Source: CAIWHR01 sp963786625 (GTDB lineage Bacteria; Pseudomonadota; Gammaproteobacteria; Burkholderiales; Casimicrobiaceae). From it: DNA of 64,000 nt. The translations under genes were made by a program, and so were the position numbers. The notes beneath the pieces were generated by a model. It saw only the letters and a list, made by a program, of their open reading frames with translations. It made no database searches and was not told where the DNA came from. The stretch is taken from positions 1 through 64,000 of the forward strand of contig CAWAZS010000008.1 in the NCBI GenBank assembly GCA_963786625.1, given 5' to 3'. Below, one piece after another: positions 30,409 to 40,655 of the stretch. How positions within the stretch are numbered: position 1 is the first letter of the stretch; each line of letters opens with the position of its first letter.

Positions 30409-31224
30409 ATGCAGATCGGAAACCCGTGTCGTTGGCTGGGTGCGGCCGCCGTGCTCGCGCTCTTCGCGTCGAGTGCCGCGTGGGCGCAGGTCGATACGAT
30501 GGCGAGCATCAAGCAGAAGGGCAAGATGGTGGTCGGCGTCAAGGCCGACTACAAGCCGTTCGGCTACACCGACCCGTCGGGCAAGATCGTCGGCCTCGAG
30601 ATCGACCTCGCCAACGACGTCGCGAAGCGCCTCGGCGTGCAGATCGAGCTCGTGCCGGTGGTCGCGGCCAACCGCATGGAATTCCTGAAGCAGGGCCGGA
30701 TCGACATGATGATCGCGACGATGGCCTACCGCCCGGATCGCGCCGAGGTCGTCGCGATCCCGCAGCCGTTCTACTACGCCGGCGCGGCCAACGTGTTCGC
30801 GAAGAAGAATTCGGGGCTCAAGAACTGGACCGATCTCAAGGGCAAGCCGGTCTGCGGCGTCCAGGGCGCCTACTACAACCGGCGCACGGGCGAGGAGTTC
30901 GGCGCGCAGCTCGTCGTGTTCAAGGGCGTCACCGAGGCGATGGCGGCGCTCGAGGGCGGCAACTGCGTGGGCACGGTGTTCGACACCACGTTCTTCGCCG
31001 GCATCATGGGCGACGCCAAGTGGAAGGACTACGCGATGATGCTGCCGTCGATCGATCCCGAGCCCTGGGGCCTCGGCGTGCGCAAGGAAGACACCAAGTT
31101 CGCCCAGTACATCAGCGACGTATCCAAGGAGTGGCACAAGACCGGGTTCATCCTCGGGCTGGAGAAGAAGTGGGGCATCCCCCAGTCGCCGTTCCTGGTC
31201 GAGCAGCAGGCGAAGTTCAAGTAG
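30409..31224 (+). CDS. polar amino-acid ABC transporter substrate-binding protein
   Basis: Periplasmic family 3 solute-binding protein, 271 residues. It has a signal peptide (about 1-27, ending SSAAWA-Q) and the paired lobes of the family: GKMVVGVKADYKPFGYTDPS, GLEIDLANDVAKRLGVQIEL, and RIDMMIATMAYRPDRAEVVA. A strong AGGAGG precedes the ATG at 30409. It is first in an operon with two permeases and an ATPase. The flanking sarcosine and dimethylglycine enzymes suggest a methylated glycine as ligand, which is inference. Confidence 0.88.
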   Translation: MQIGNPCRWLGAAAVLALFASSAAWAQVDTMASIKQKGKMVVGVKADYKPFGYTDPSGKIVGLEIDLANDVAKRLGVQIELVPVVAANRMEFLKQGRIDMMIATMAYRPDRAEVVAIPQPFYYAGAANVFAKKNSGLKNWTDLKGKPVCGVQGAYYNRRTGEEFGAQLVVFKGVTEAMAALEGGNCVGTVFDTTFFAGIMGDAKWKDYAMMLPSIDPEPWGLGVRKEDTKFAQYISDVSKEWHKTGFILGLEKKWGIPQSPFLVEQQAKFK

Positions 31225-31290
31225 AAGCGTCGAGGGCCGCTGCGCCTGGCATGACCCTGCTGCGCGCGGCGGCGCGACCGAGGCTGCGCC

Positions 31291-32022
31291 GTGGATGAGG
31301 TCGCGGCCTGGTTTCTCTGGCTGCACAAGACGACCGGCATCAAGCTGACGATCTTCTACGACGGCTACGACCGCGCGCGGTTCGTCGAGGGGTTCGTCAC
31401 CACGGTCAAGCTGTCGGCGTACTGCCTCGTCCTCTCCCTCGCGCTGGGCGGCGTCGCCGCGTGGCTCGCCGGCTCGCGGATCGCCGCCGTCAGACGCGCG
31501 GTCAACGGCTTCGTCGCGCTGTTCCGCAACACGCCGCCGCTCGTCCAGCTCTATTTCTTCTATTTCGCGCTCGGCCCGCTGCTGCCCAAGGTCGGCGGCG
31601 TCCCGCTGCTCGGCTCGTTCGGCTGGGCGGTGGTGTCGCTGACGCTGCTCGAGACGGCGTTCGCGGCGGAGATCTTTCGCGCCGGCATCGAGGCCGTGCC
31701 GAAGGCGATGATCGAGGCCGCGGAGTCGCTCGGCTATTCGCGCGGACAGACCTTCCGCAAGGTCGTGCTGCCGCTCGCGCTGCGGGTGACCATGCCGGCG
31801 ATGACCAACAACCTCGTCAATCTGGTGAAGACGACCACCCTCGCCTACGCGATCGCCGTGCCCGAGCTCCTGTACATGTCGGCGCAGGTCTGGTCCGAGC
31901 AGGTCAACGTGCCCGAGATGATGGTCGTGCTGCTCGTCTGCTATGTCGGGATCGTCGGCGTCATCAACCAGTTCATGCAGTGGCTGGAAGTGCGGCTGCG
32001 CGTGCCGGGGTTCGGCCAATGA
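31291..32022 (+). CDS. polar amino-acid ABC transporter permease
   Basis: Inner-membrane permease of the HisM/GlnP type, 243 residues. It has five or so hydrophobic helices, the RNTPPLVQLYF segment that marks the family N-terminal half, and the EAA loop EAAESLGYSRGQTFRKVVLP that contacts the ATPase. GTG start at 31291. Partner of the second permease downstream; the two form the heterodimeric channel. Between them lies a stretch of repeats. Confidence 0.87.
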   Translation: MDEVAAWFLWLHKTTGIKLTIFYDGYDRARFVEGFVTTVKLSAYCLVLSLALGGVAAWLAGSRIAAVRRAVNGFVALFRNTPPLVQLYFFYFALGPLLPKVGGVPLLGSFGWAVVSLTLLETAFAAEIFRAGIEAVPKAMIEAAESLGYSRGQTFRKVVLPLALRVTMPAMTNNLVNLVKTTTLAYAIAVPELLYMSAQVWSEQVNVPEMMVVLLVCYVGIVGVINQFMQWLEVRLRVPGFGQ

Positions 32023-32039
32023 GCGCCGCGAAGCTGTGG

Positions 32040-32231
32040 GGCCGGCTTCAGCCGGCGATGTGGGGGGCGATGTGGGGCCGCTCAATGTGGGGGCGATGTG
32101 GGGCCGCCTTCAGGCGGCTGGTGTTGTCCGGCTGAAGCCGGACCCACGATCAATGGAAACGGCGGGCATCCGGCTGAAGCCGGACCCACAGTCGAGGCCA
32201 ATGGCTGTCCTGCGGCTGAAGCCGGACCCAC
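32040..32231. repeat. REP-like palindromic repeats, 42-bp period
   Basis: Three copies of a 21-base unit with core CCGGCTGAAGCCGGACCCAC lie at 32127-32147, 32169-32189 and 32211-32231 (the last with one change), spaced exactly 42 bases. Inverted, weaker relatives (GCCGGCTTCAGCCGGC at 32041-32056; GCCTTCAGGC near 32106) precede them. The same unit in reverse orientation occurs at 40656-40769. Each can form a hairpin (CCGGCT-GA-AGCCGG). Confidence 0.85.
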
Positions 32232-33031
32232 GGCGGATATTTGGCGACCGCTCGAGCGGCGCGGTCCTGTTCAGCGCACGCACGGGCCTCGCCCTGCTGA
32301 CGGTGTTCGTCGCTTCGCTCGTGGCGGCGCAGGTGCAGACGCCCGTCGGCAAGCCCTCCGTCGTCGAGATGCTGATCAAGTGGACGCCGCTCTTGGCCAG
32401 TGGCTTCCTGTTCAACCTGCTGATCAGCGTGTTCGCGATGGCGGCCGGCACCGCGGCGGGCGTGCTGCTCGGCTTCGCCCGGATCTCCGCGGCGGCGCCG
32501 GTGCGCGGGGCGTCGTGGACCGTCGTCCAGTTCTTCCGCAATTCGCCGTGGCTCGTCCTGCTCTTCTTCGTCATGTTCCTGATGCCGTTCCAGTTCACCG
32601 TGGGCGGCACGACGGTTCCGGTTCCCGACTGGATCAAGGCCACCTTCGGCCTCGCGCTGCCGATCATGGCCAACGTGGCCGAGATCGTGCGCGGCGCCGT
32701 GCAGTCGATTCCGACCGCGCAGTGGGAGGCGGCGCGCTCGCTGGCGTTCTCGCGCAAGCAGACGCTGTGGAAGATCATCCTGCCGCAGTGCGTGAAACGT
32801 ATGCTGCCGCCGTGGATGAACTGGTACGCGATCCTGACCATGGCGACCACGCTCGCGTCCATCGTCGGCGTGTCCGAGGTGATGACGTTGACGCAGCGCG
32901 TGACCAACGCCGAGGGCCGCACCGACCTGCTGATCCCCATCTACAGCTACGTGCTGCTGTGGTTCTTCGTCTACTGCTACCCGATCTCGGTCTGGACGCG
33001 GCGGCTCGAAGCCCGCTACGCGGAGCGTTGA
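32201..33031 (+). CDS. polar amino-acid ABC transporter permease, start inside repeats
   Basis: Second permease subunit, with ALLTVFVASLVAAQVQTPVG and later helices, the RNSPWLVLLFFVMF family segment, and the EAA loop EAARSLAFSRKQTLWKIILP. The true N-terminus is uncertain: the frame is open back through the REP-like repeats, so ATGs at 32153 and 32201 both lie in repeat sequence. The likely native protein begins near the RSSGAVLFSARTGLA segment (about 32246). The 32201 ATG has a GAGG three bases upstream. Its stop overlaps the next gene start (TGATG at 33029). Confidence 0.8.
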   Translation: MAVLRLKPDPRRIFGDRSSGAVLFSARTGLALLTVFVASLVAAQVQTPVGKPSVVEMLIKWTPLLASGFLFNLLISVFAMAAGTAAGVLLGFARISAAAPVRGASWTVVQFFRNSPWLVLLFFVMFLMPFQFTVGGTTVPVPDWIKATFGLALPIMANVAEIVRGAVQSIPTAQWEAARSLAFSRKQTLWKIILPQCVKRMLPPWMNWYAILTMATTLASIVGVSEVMTLTQRVTNAEGRTDLLIPIYSYVLLWFFVYCYPISVWTRRLEARYAER

Positions 33032-33529
33032 TGGGACTCTCGGACGCGATTTCTGCAGCAGCACGGCATCGCACCCGCCCGCCACGAACATGCGGCGGTG
33101 ATGACGGTCGAGGAGTCGGAACGCCTGGTGCCGAAGCTCCCCGGCGCGAAGACGAAGAACCTGTTCCTGCGCGACAAGAAGGGCAAGCGGCATTTCCTGG
33201 TGACGGCGCCGCACGACCTCCCTGTCGACCTCGGGGCGCTGGGTGAAGCGCTCGGCGCCGGCCGCCTCTCCTTCGCGTCGCCCGAGAGGCTGCAGAAGCA
33301 CCTCGGCCTCACGCCGGGCGCGGTGAGCCTGCTCGGACTCGTCAACGACGAAACCCGCGCCGTGGAATTCGTCATCGACCGCGCGCTGTGGAACGCGGAG
33401 GCCGTGCACGCGCATCCGCTGGTGAACACGGCGACGATGGTCGTCGCGCACGCCGACCTCGAGCGCTTTCTCGCCGCGACCGGCCACGAGCCGCGGGTGA
33501 TCGACATCCCCGCGGCGGCGCGCTCGTGA
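33031..33529 (+). CDS. prolyl-tRNA editing protein (ProX/YbaK domain), early frameshift
   Basis: The body from about 33055 reads FLQQHGIAPARHEHAAVMTV, ESERLVPKLPGAKTKNLFLR, DKKGKRHFLVTAPHD, which is the ProXp/PrdX-type YbaK fold that deacylates mischarged Ala-tRNA(Pro). The conserved lysine-rich strand KNLFLRDKKGKRHF is present. The first eight codons after the ATG at 33031 are one frame off, so an indel lies near 33052; without it a GTG at 33098 would be used. It sits in the ABC importer operon, between permease and ATPase, which is an unusual place for a translation-quality gene. Confidence 0.75.
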
Positions 33530-33613
33530 CCGCATCGACCGATCCCGACAACTGATCCTCGCAACCGATCCCGGCAACCGATCCACGCGACGAAAAGCGG
33601 CAACCAAACCACG

Positions 33614-34390
33614 ATGGCCGACATTCCGAATGACGCACCGGCGCCCGGCGACGGCGCACCCCTCCTGCGGCTGGTCGACGTGCACAAGTCGTTCGGCAAC
33701 ACCGAGGTGCTGAAGGGCATCTCGCTCGCGGTCGCGAAGGGCGAGGCGGTGTGCATCATCGGACCGTCGGGCTCCGGCAAGTCGACGCTGCTGCGCCTGG
33801 TCAACGGGCTCATCCCGGTCGACCGCGGCGAGGTCTACGTCGGGCCGCACGCGGTGCATCGGCTCAGGACCGACCGCGAGATGATCGCACTGCGCAAGTA
33901 CGTCTCGATCGTGTTCCAGCAGTACAACCTCTTCCCGCACAAGACGGCGCTCGAGAACATCATGATGGCGCCGGTCGACGTGCTGGGTCAGCCGAAGGCC
34001 GAGGCCGAGGCCCGCGCGCACGAGCTTCTGAAGAAGGTGCGGCTCGCCGGCAAGGAGCAGAGCTATCCGGGCGAGCTCTCCGGCGGGCAGCAGCAGCGGG
34101 TCGCCATCGCCCGGGCGCTCGCCATGCGGCCGTCGCTGATGCTCTTCGACGAGGTGACCGCGGCGCTCGATCCGGAGACGCGCAAGGAAGTGCTGGTGAC
34201 GATCCGGCAGCTCGTCGAGGAGGGCATGACGTCGATCCTGGTCACCCACGAGATGGCCTTTGCGCGCGAGATCGCCGACCATGTCTATTTCACCGATCAC
34301 GGCGTCATCGTCGAGGACGGCCCGCCGGCGGCGCTGTTCGGCGACCCCCAAAAAGAGCGCACCCGCGCATTCCTGGAGCAGGTACTGTGA
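33614..34390 (+). CDS. polar amino-acid ABC transporter ATP-binding protein
   Basis: ABC ATPase of the GlnQ/HisP class, 258 residues. It has the Walker A GPSGSGKSTLL (about residues 49-57), Q-loop QQYNLFPHKT, signature LSGGQQQRVAIARAL, Walker B SLMLFDEVTAALDP, and the switch His in LVTHEM. It powers the importer formed by the two permeases upstream. The GTG of the next gene overlaps its stop, so the dehydrogenase is translated as a fifth operon member. Confidence 0.92.
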   Translation: MADIPNDAPAPGDGAPLLRLVDVHKSFGNTEVLKGISLAVAKGEAVCIIGPSGSGKSTLLRLVNGLIPVDRGEVYVGPHAVHRLRTDREMIALRKYVSIVFQQYNLFPHKTALENIMMAPVDVLGQPKAEAEARAHELLKKVRLAGKEQSYPGELSGGQQQRVAIARALAMRPSLMLFDEVTAALDPETRKEVLVTIRQLVEEGMTSILVTHEMAFAREIADHVYFTDHGVIVEDGPPAALFGDPQKERTRAFLEQVL

Positions 34391-36809
34391 AAACCCATGC
34401 ACAAGCCGTCGTGATCGGCGGCGGCGTCGTCGGCGCGAGCGTCCTCTACCACCTCGCGAAGGCCGGCTGGACGCGACATCGTGCTGATCGAGCGCGACGA
34501 GCTCACGTCCGGCTCGACGTGGCACGCCGCCGGCGGCATGCACACGCTGAACGGCGACCCCAACGTCGCCAAGCTGCAGGAGTACACGATCAAGCTCTAC
34601 CGCGAGATCGAGGACGCCTCGGGTCAGTCCTGCAGCATCCACATCACCGCCGGCGTCGATCTCGCCGGGACCCCGGAGCGGATGGACTTCCTGAAGCTCG
34701 CCTGCGCGCGTGCCCGCTATCTCGGCCTCGACATGGAGATCATCTCGGTCGACGAGGCCGCGCGGATCTTTCCGCTGATGGACAAGCGCCACTTCATCGG
34801 CGCGCTGTACAACCCGCTCGAAGGCCACGTCGATCCGGCCGGGGTCACGCAGGCCTACTGCAAGGCCGCGCGGAACAAGGGCGCCGAGGTCTACCGCTTC
34901 ACGCGCGTCACCGATCTGAAGCCGCGCGCCGACGGCTCGTGGGACGTGATCACCGACAAGGGCAACCTCCACGCCGAGCACGTCGTCAACGCCGCCGGCC
35001 TGTGGGCGCGCGAGGTCGGGCAGATGGTCGGCCTCGAGCTGCCGGTGCTCGCGATGGAGCACCAGTACCTCGTCACCGGCGAGATGCCCGAGGTGATCGC
35101 GTCGGAGAAGGAGGTGCTCCACTGCATCGACTTCGAAGGCGAGATCTACATGCGCCAGGAAGGCCGGGGCATGCTGATCGGCACCTACGAGAAGAAAGGC
35201 GTGCCCTGGGCGGAGAAGAGCACGCCGTGGGACTTCACGCACGAGCTCCTGCCGCCGGATCTCGAGCGCATCGCGCCGAGCCTCGAGGTCGGCTTCCGGC
35301 ATTTTCCGGCGCTGGAGCGCGCGGGGATCAAGCGCATCGTCAACGGGCCGTTCACGTTCGCGCCCGACGGCAATCCGGTGGTCGGGCCGATCCGCGGCTT
35401 GCGCAATTACTGGGTCGCGGTCGGCGTCATGGCGGGATTTTCCCAGGGCGGCGGCGTCGGCCTGGCGCTCGCCAACTGGATGGTGCACGGCGACCCCGGC
35501 TTCGACGTCTGGGCGATGGACGTCGCCCGCTTCGGCGACTGGGCCACGCCCGCGTACACCAACGCCAAGGTGCGCGAGAACTACTCGCGGCGCTTCCGCA
35601 TCCGCTTTCCCAACGAGGAGCTGCCGGCGGCGCGGCCGCTGCGCATGACGCCCGTCTACGATCGGCTGAAGGCCGCCGGCGCCGTGTTCGGCGCGGCCTT
35701 CGGGCTCGAGCACGCGCTGTGGTTCGCGCCCGCCGGCGTCGAGCCGCGCGAGGACGTCACCTATCGCCGCTCGAACGCGCACCGCTACGTCGGCAACGAA
35801 TGCCGCGCGGTGCGCAACGCCGTCGGCCTGCTCGAGATCTCGACCTTCTCCCGCTACCAGGTGAGCGGGGCCGGCGCCGACCGCGTGGCTCGACCGCGTG
35901 CTCGCCGGACGCCTGCCGCGCGAGGGGCGCCTCGCGCTCTCGCCGATGCTGAACGCCAACGGCCGGCTGATCGGCGACTTCACCGTCGCCAACGCCGGCG
36001 GCGGCCGCTACTTCGTGTTCGGCTCCGGCATCGCCGAGCAATACCACCTGCGCTGGTTCGAGGCGCAGCTGCCGCCCGACCGGTGTCACGCTGCAATCGC
36101 TGCGCACGCGCCATGCTCGGCCTGGCCATCGCCGGGCCGAAGTCGCGCGAGCTGCTCGCGCGCGTCTGTCGCGACGACGTGACCGATGCCGCGTTCCCGT
36201 TCCTGTCGTTTCGCGCGATGGAGGTGGCGATGGTGCCGGCGCACGTCGGCCGCATCTCGTTCACCGGCGAGCTGGGCTACGAGATCTGGGTGCCGGCCGA
36301 CTGCCAGCTGCGGCTCTACGAGGCGCTGGTCCACGCCGGCACCGACCTCGGCCTCACCCATTTCGGCGCACGCGCGCTGCAATCGCTGCGCCTGGAGAAG
36401 AGCTTCGGCACCTGGGCCCGCGAGTTCCGTCCGATCTACACGCCGACCGAGGCCGGCCTCGATCGCTTCGTCGATCTCGCGAAGCCGGGCCTCATCGGCG
36501 GCGCTGCGGCGAAGGCGGCGCGCGACGCGGGGCCCGTGCGCCGCCTCGTCACCTTCGTCGTCGACGCCGCCGAGGCCGATGCCATCGGCGACGAGCCGGT
36601 GTGGCACGACGGCAAGGTCGTCGGCTGGATCACCTCCGGCGGCTACGGGCACTGCGTCGGCAAGTCGATCGCGATGGGGTACGTTCCGGCCGCGCTCGCC
36701 GACGCGAGCAGCCGGGTTCGAGATCGAGATGCTGGGTGAGCGGAGGCGCGCGGACCGCGTTGAGCGGCCGTTATACGACCCGTCCGGCGAAAGGATGCGG
36801 CGCGGCTGA
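34387..36809 (+). CDS. FAD-dependent dimethylglycine/sarcosine dehydrogenase-like protein with GcvT domain, frameshifted
   Basis: Oxidative demethylase of the DMGDH/SarDH family, near 800 residues. N-terminal FAD fold VVIGGGVVGASVLYHLAKAG, then SGSTWHAAGGMHTLN, in which the histidine links covalently to FAD in known members. The C-terminal half is the GcvT-like folate domain (MLNANGRLIGDFTVANAGGG, MLGLAIAGPKSRELLARVCR, RISFTGELGYEIWVPADCQL). Extra bases move the frame near 34475, 35880, 36083, 36110 and 36710; the end reads GFEIEMLGERRRADRVERPL to the TGA at 36809. The GTG start overlaps the ATPase stop. The product of this enzyme on dimethylglycine, sarcosine, is the substrate of soxBDAG. 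Confidence 0.85.
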
Positions 36810-36840
36810 ACGGAGCGGTCGGCGCCGCAGCGTGGCGCGC

Positions 36841-37752
36841 TCAAAGCACCCGCGCGAGCCACGCGCGCAGCTGCGGCGCGTAGACGTTGACGACGAGGCC
36901 GACGAAGACCAGCGCGACGCCGGCCGCCTGCACCGGCGCGAGCGACTCGCCGAGGAAGAGCGCGCCGCTGGCGAGCCCGGAGATCGGGATCAGCAGCGCG
37001 AACGGCGAGATCAGCGCCGTCGGGTAGCGGTGCAGCAGCGCGTTCCACGTGCCGAAGCCGAACAGCGTCGCGCCGTAGGACATCAGCAGCACGCAGCCCC
37101 AGGCGAGCAGGCTCATCGACGCGACCGCATGCACGACGCCCGCGCCGCCCTCGAAAACGAACGCGAGCGCGGCGAGCGGCAGCGGCGGCACGAGGCTCGA
37201 CCAGACGGTGAGCGCGAACATGTCGGCGCCGTGCTCGCCCGCGCCGCGCTTGGCGATGATGTTGCCGACCGCCCACGCGAAGGCCGCGCCGACCACGAGC
37301 GCGAAACCGACCAGGGTGCCGGTGAGGCCGCCCGCGATCTTGTACGCGGCGAGCACGATCATGCCGGCCGCGGCGATGGCCGCGCCGACGAGGTTGTGCC
37401 GGCGCAGGGTGTCCCCGGCGAACGCGACGGCGAGACCGATGGTGAAGAACACCTGGGTCTGGATCACCAGCGAGGAGAGCCCCGCGGGCATGCCGAGCTT
37501 GATGCCGAGGAAGAGCAGCCCGAACTGGCACACGCCGATGGCGACGCCGTAGGCGAGGACGCTCGTCCAGGGCATCGCCGGCGGCCGCACGAAGAACACC
37601 ATCGGCACCGCGGCGAAGAAGAAGCGCAGCGCCGCCAGCGCGAACGGCGGGACCTCCTCGAGCGCGACCTTGATCGGGACGAACGTGTAGCCCCAGAGGG
37701 CGACGACGGCGAGCGTCAGCGCGAGGTCGCGCGGGGTGAGGTGCGTCTTCAC
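36841..37752 (-). CDS. EamA family (DMT superfamily) exporter
   Basis: About 303 residues with ten hydrophobic helices in two EamA repeats. The N-terminal repeat begins LALTLAVVALWGYTFVPIKV and the second has ALVVGAAFAWAVGNIIAKRG. These secondary carriers export amino acids or metabolites; this one resembles the O-acetylserine/cysteine exporter branch, but that is only by similarity in layout. GTG start at 37752. Convergent with the dehydrogenase gene (31-base gap) and downstream of the M16 peptidase (32-base gap). Confidence 0.85.
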   Translation of the reverse strand: MKTHLTPRDLALTLAVVALWGYTFVPIKVALEEVPPFALAALRFFFAAVPMVFFVRPPAMPWTSVLAYGVAIGVCQFGLLFLGIKLGMPAGLSSLVIQTQVFFTIGLAVAFAGDTLRRHNLVGAAIAAAGMIVLAAYKIAGGLTGTLVGFALVVGAAFAWAVGNIIAKRGAGEHGADMFALTVWSSLVPPLPLAALAFVFEGGAGVVHAVASMSLLAWGCVLLMSYGATLFGFGTWNALLHRYPTALISPFALLIPISGLASGALFLGESLAPVQAAGVALVFVGLVVNVYAPQLRAWLARVL

Positions 37753-37784
37753 CGGCGAGACCCGGCCGCGCCGCGGCGCGGGTG

Positions 37785-40531
37785 TCACTTCACTTTGGCG
37801 AAATCGCCGGCGTACGACCACGCGAAGCCCGCGCCGTCGACGTACTTGCGGAGCACGGCGTTGGCCCGCTCGACGCGTCACCGCCTCGAGGCCGGCGTCG
37901 ACCTTCGCGGCGTAGTCCCAGGTGCGCCCGACGTACGCCTGCAGCAGGAGGCCGCCGGCGAGCGCGCTGTCCTGCGCCCTCGCGATCCGGCGCGCCTGCA
38001 GCAGCGCGCGCTTCGCATTGGCGACCTCGGCCTCGGTGAAGCCGTCCTTCAACGCCCGGGCGAGCTCCTCGTTGATGGCGACGCGCACCCGCTCCCGGTT
38101 CTCGGGCGCGAAGATCGCGTACAGGAACATCGGCGTGTTCTCCTCGAAGCTCGACAGCGCGAGCCAGGTCTGGATCCCGTAGGAGAGGCCCTCGCGCTCG
38201 CGCACGCGGTCGGGAATCCGCGATTCCTGCGACGCGCCGAGGATCTTGTCGACGACCATCAGCGCGGGCAGGTCGTCGCTGCGGTCGTTGATCTGCAGGG
38301 GCAGGCGGCCCATCAGCGCGGCGTTCGCCTTGTCCGGCGTCGCCGCGGTCAGCACGGTGGGCGCCGGCGGCCGGTAGGGATTCGGCACGCGCGCAAACGG
38401 CGCGGGCGTCGTCCAGCTGCCGAACAGCTCGGTGGCGAGCGTGCGCACCGCGTCGGGATCGAAGTCGCCGACGATCGCGAGCTCCGCGTGCGCGCCGCCG
38501 ACGAAGCGCGTGTAGAACGATTTCACCTGGTCGAGGGTCGTCGCGTTGATGTCCGCGAGCTCCTCGTCGAAGGTCGGAACGTAGCGGACGTCGCCCTTGG
38601 CGTAGGGGTTGTCCCAGCGCTCGAGCGCGCGATCGGCGATGCTCTCCGGATCGGTGCGCTGCTCGTCGAGCGCGGCGGCGCGCTCGCGCTTGAGCTTCTC
38701 GAACTCGGAGGGCGGGAAGGCCGGCTCGCGCAGCGCCTCGGCGGCGAGCCGCAGCAGGTCGGGCAGGTGGGCGCGCACGGTCTGGCCGCGCGCCGTGGTC
38801 GCGGTCTCGCCGCCGCCGATCGCGAGCTTCGCGCGCAGCCGGTCGAGCGCGTCCTCGAAGGCCTGCCGGTCGCGCTTCGCCGTTCCGAAGGCGAGCATCG
38901 CCGCCGCGAGGCTGCCGCGCGGAGACATCCCCTTGAGCGAAGCCTCGTCGCCGTGATGCAGGCGCATCTGGAACTGCACGGTCTCGCCGCGCGTCTTCTT
39001 CGGCAGCAACGCGACGCGCATTCCGTTCGGGAGCGTGAACCGCTGCGTGCGGGCCTCGAGATTCGCGGGCGTCGGCTCGAACGATTCGCCGGCCGACACG
39101 CCGGCATCGCCCTTGTAGTCCTTGACGATCGCCGCGATGTCGACCGCAGGCGCCGGCGGCGCGCGCTCGGGCTTCGCATCGGGGATGAACTGGCCCAGCG
39201 TGCGGTTCGCGGGCTTCAGGTATTCGAGCGCGACCCGCTGCACGTCGGCCGCGGCGAGCTTGCGCCAGCGGTCGCGCTGCAGGAAGAAGAGCCGCCAGTC
39301 GCCCATCGCGATCGCCTCGGAGAAGGCCACGCCCAGGCGCTGCGGATCGTTGAACGTCTCGTCGAAGTCGCGCAGCGCCTTCGCGCGCACGCGGTCCACC
39401 TCGGCGTCGGTGATCGGCTTCGCGCGGACGTTCTCGACGGTGGCGAGGAGCGCGTCGCGCGCGGCATCCAGCGAGTCGCTCACCGGCACCTGCGCCCAGA
39501 AGATGATGTTGCCCGGATCGGCGAGCGCGAAATTCCAGGCTTCGACGGCGCTCGCCTTCTTCGTCTCCACCAGCGCCTGGTACAGCCGGCCGGCCGGCTG
39601 CGACGGTCATCACCTCGCCGAGCGCCTCCAGCGCCGTGGCGTCGGGATGCGCGCCGGGCACCGTGCGGTAGAGCGCGGCGACGTACTGCGTGCCGCCGAC
39701 GCGGCGGACGGTCACGCCGCGCTCGCCGTCCTGCACCGGCTCCCTCGTGTACAGCGGGGGCAGCGTGCGCGCGGGCCGCGGAATCGGGCCGAAGGTCTTC
39801 GCGATCTGCGCGAGCGTGCGCTCCGGGTCGAAGCGTCCGGCGACGACCAGCACCGCGTTGTCGGGCTGATAGTAGGTCCGGTAGAACGCCTGCAGCCGGC
39901 CGATGTCGACGTTCTCGATGTCCGAGCGCGCGCCGATCGACAGGTTGCCGTAGTTGTGCCAGTCGAACGCCGCCGCCTGCAGCCGGCCCCACAGCACGCG
40001 CTGCGGATTGTTCTCCCAGTTCTCGAATTCGTTGCGGACCACGGTCATCTCGGTGTCGAGGTCCTTGCGCGCGATGAACGCGTTGACCATGCGGTCGGCC
40101 TCCATCTGCAGCGCCCAGTCGAGGTTCTCGTCGGAGGCGGTGAAGGTCTCGAAGTAGTTGGTGCGGTCGTAGAAGGTCGACCCGTTCATCCGCATCCCGC
40201 GCCGCCCGAGCTCCTGGAAGATGTTGCCGATCGACGGCGTGCCCTTGAACATCAGGTGCTCGAGCAGGTGCGCCATGCCGGTCTCGCCGTAGCTCTCCTG
40301 GCGCGAGCCGACGAGGTAGGTGACGTTGACGGTGGCCGTGGGCTTGGTCGCGTCGGGGAAGAGCAGCACCCGGAGGCCGTTGGCCAGCGTGTACTCGGTG
40401 ACCCCTTCGACCGACGCTCCCTGGGTGACGCCGGCGGGCAGGGCGGCGTGGACGGCGACGGCGAACAGGGCGAGCGTCGCCGCGGCAAAGAGGCGGGCGG
40501 CGAAGCGGTGAACGGCGGTGAGCATGGGCAT
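37785..40531 (-). CDS. M16 family metallopeptidase (two-domain, pitrilysin-like), frameshifted
   Basis: A secreted or periplasmic zinc protease, about 914 residues. It has a signal peptide (about 1-29), then two M16 units. The first unit carries the inverted zinc motif HLLEH at residues 88-92 with LEHLMFKGT after it; the second unit lacks it, as in processing-peptidase-like proteins. Indels are near 39600 (GGCCGGCCGG) and 37880 (extra T in ACGCGTCGAG); with both corrected the protein ends FAWSYAGDFAKVK at the TGA 37785. ATG at 40531 (a second at 40525). It is monocistronic or leads the EamA gene. Confidence 0.87.
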
Positions 40532-40655
40532 CTCGCGGACGGAAGCGGGGAGCGGGGCGTGAGTATAGCCGCGCGGGAATGGCGGGGCGGCGCCTTGCGG
40601 GCGGTGCAGCGGCTGTCCTGTGACCGCCGAGGTGGCCGTCGGTTCATCGGGAGCG

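Noticed and set aside
32150..35992. 1280-codon minus-strand frame opposite the ABC importer and dehydrogenase
   Set aside because: Composition is shadow-like (Arg, His, Asp repeats) with no motif; plus-strand genes explain the region.
34387..36809. Programmed frameshifting in the dehydrogenase
   Set aside because: No slippery heptamer or downstream structure recurs, and the same kind of single-base insertions hit many unrelated genes.
36601..40077. Very long plus-strand open frame opposite the M16 and EamA genes
   Set aside because: It is rich in Arg, His, Asp and Glu with no domain features, and is the antisense shadow of GC-rich coding sequence; both opposing genes have clear family motifs.
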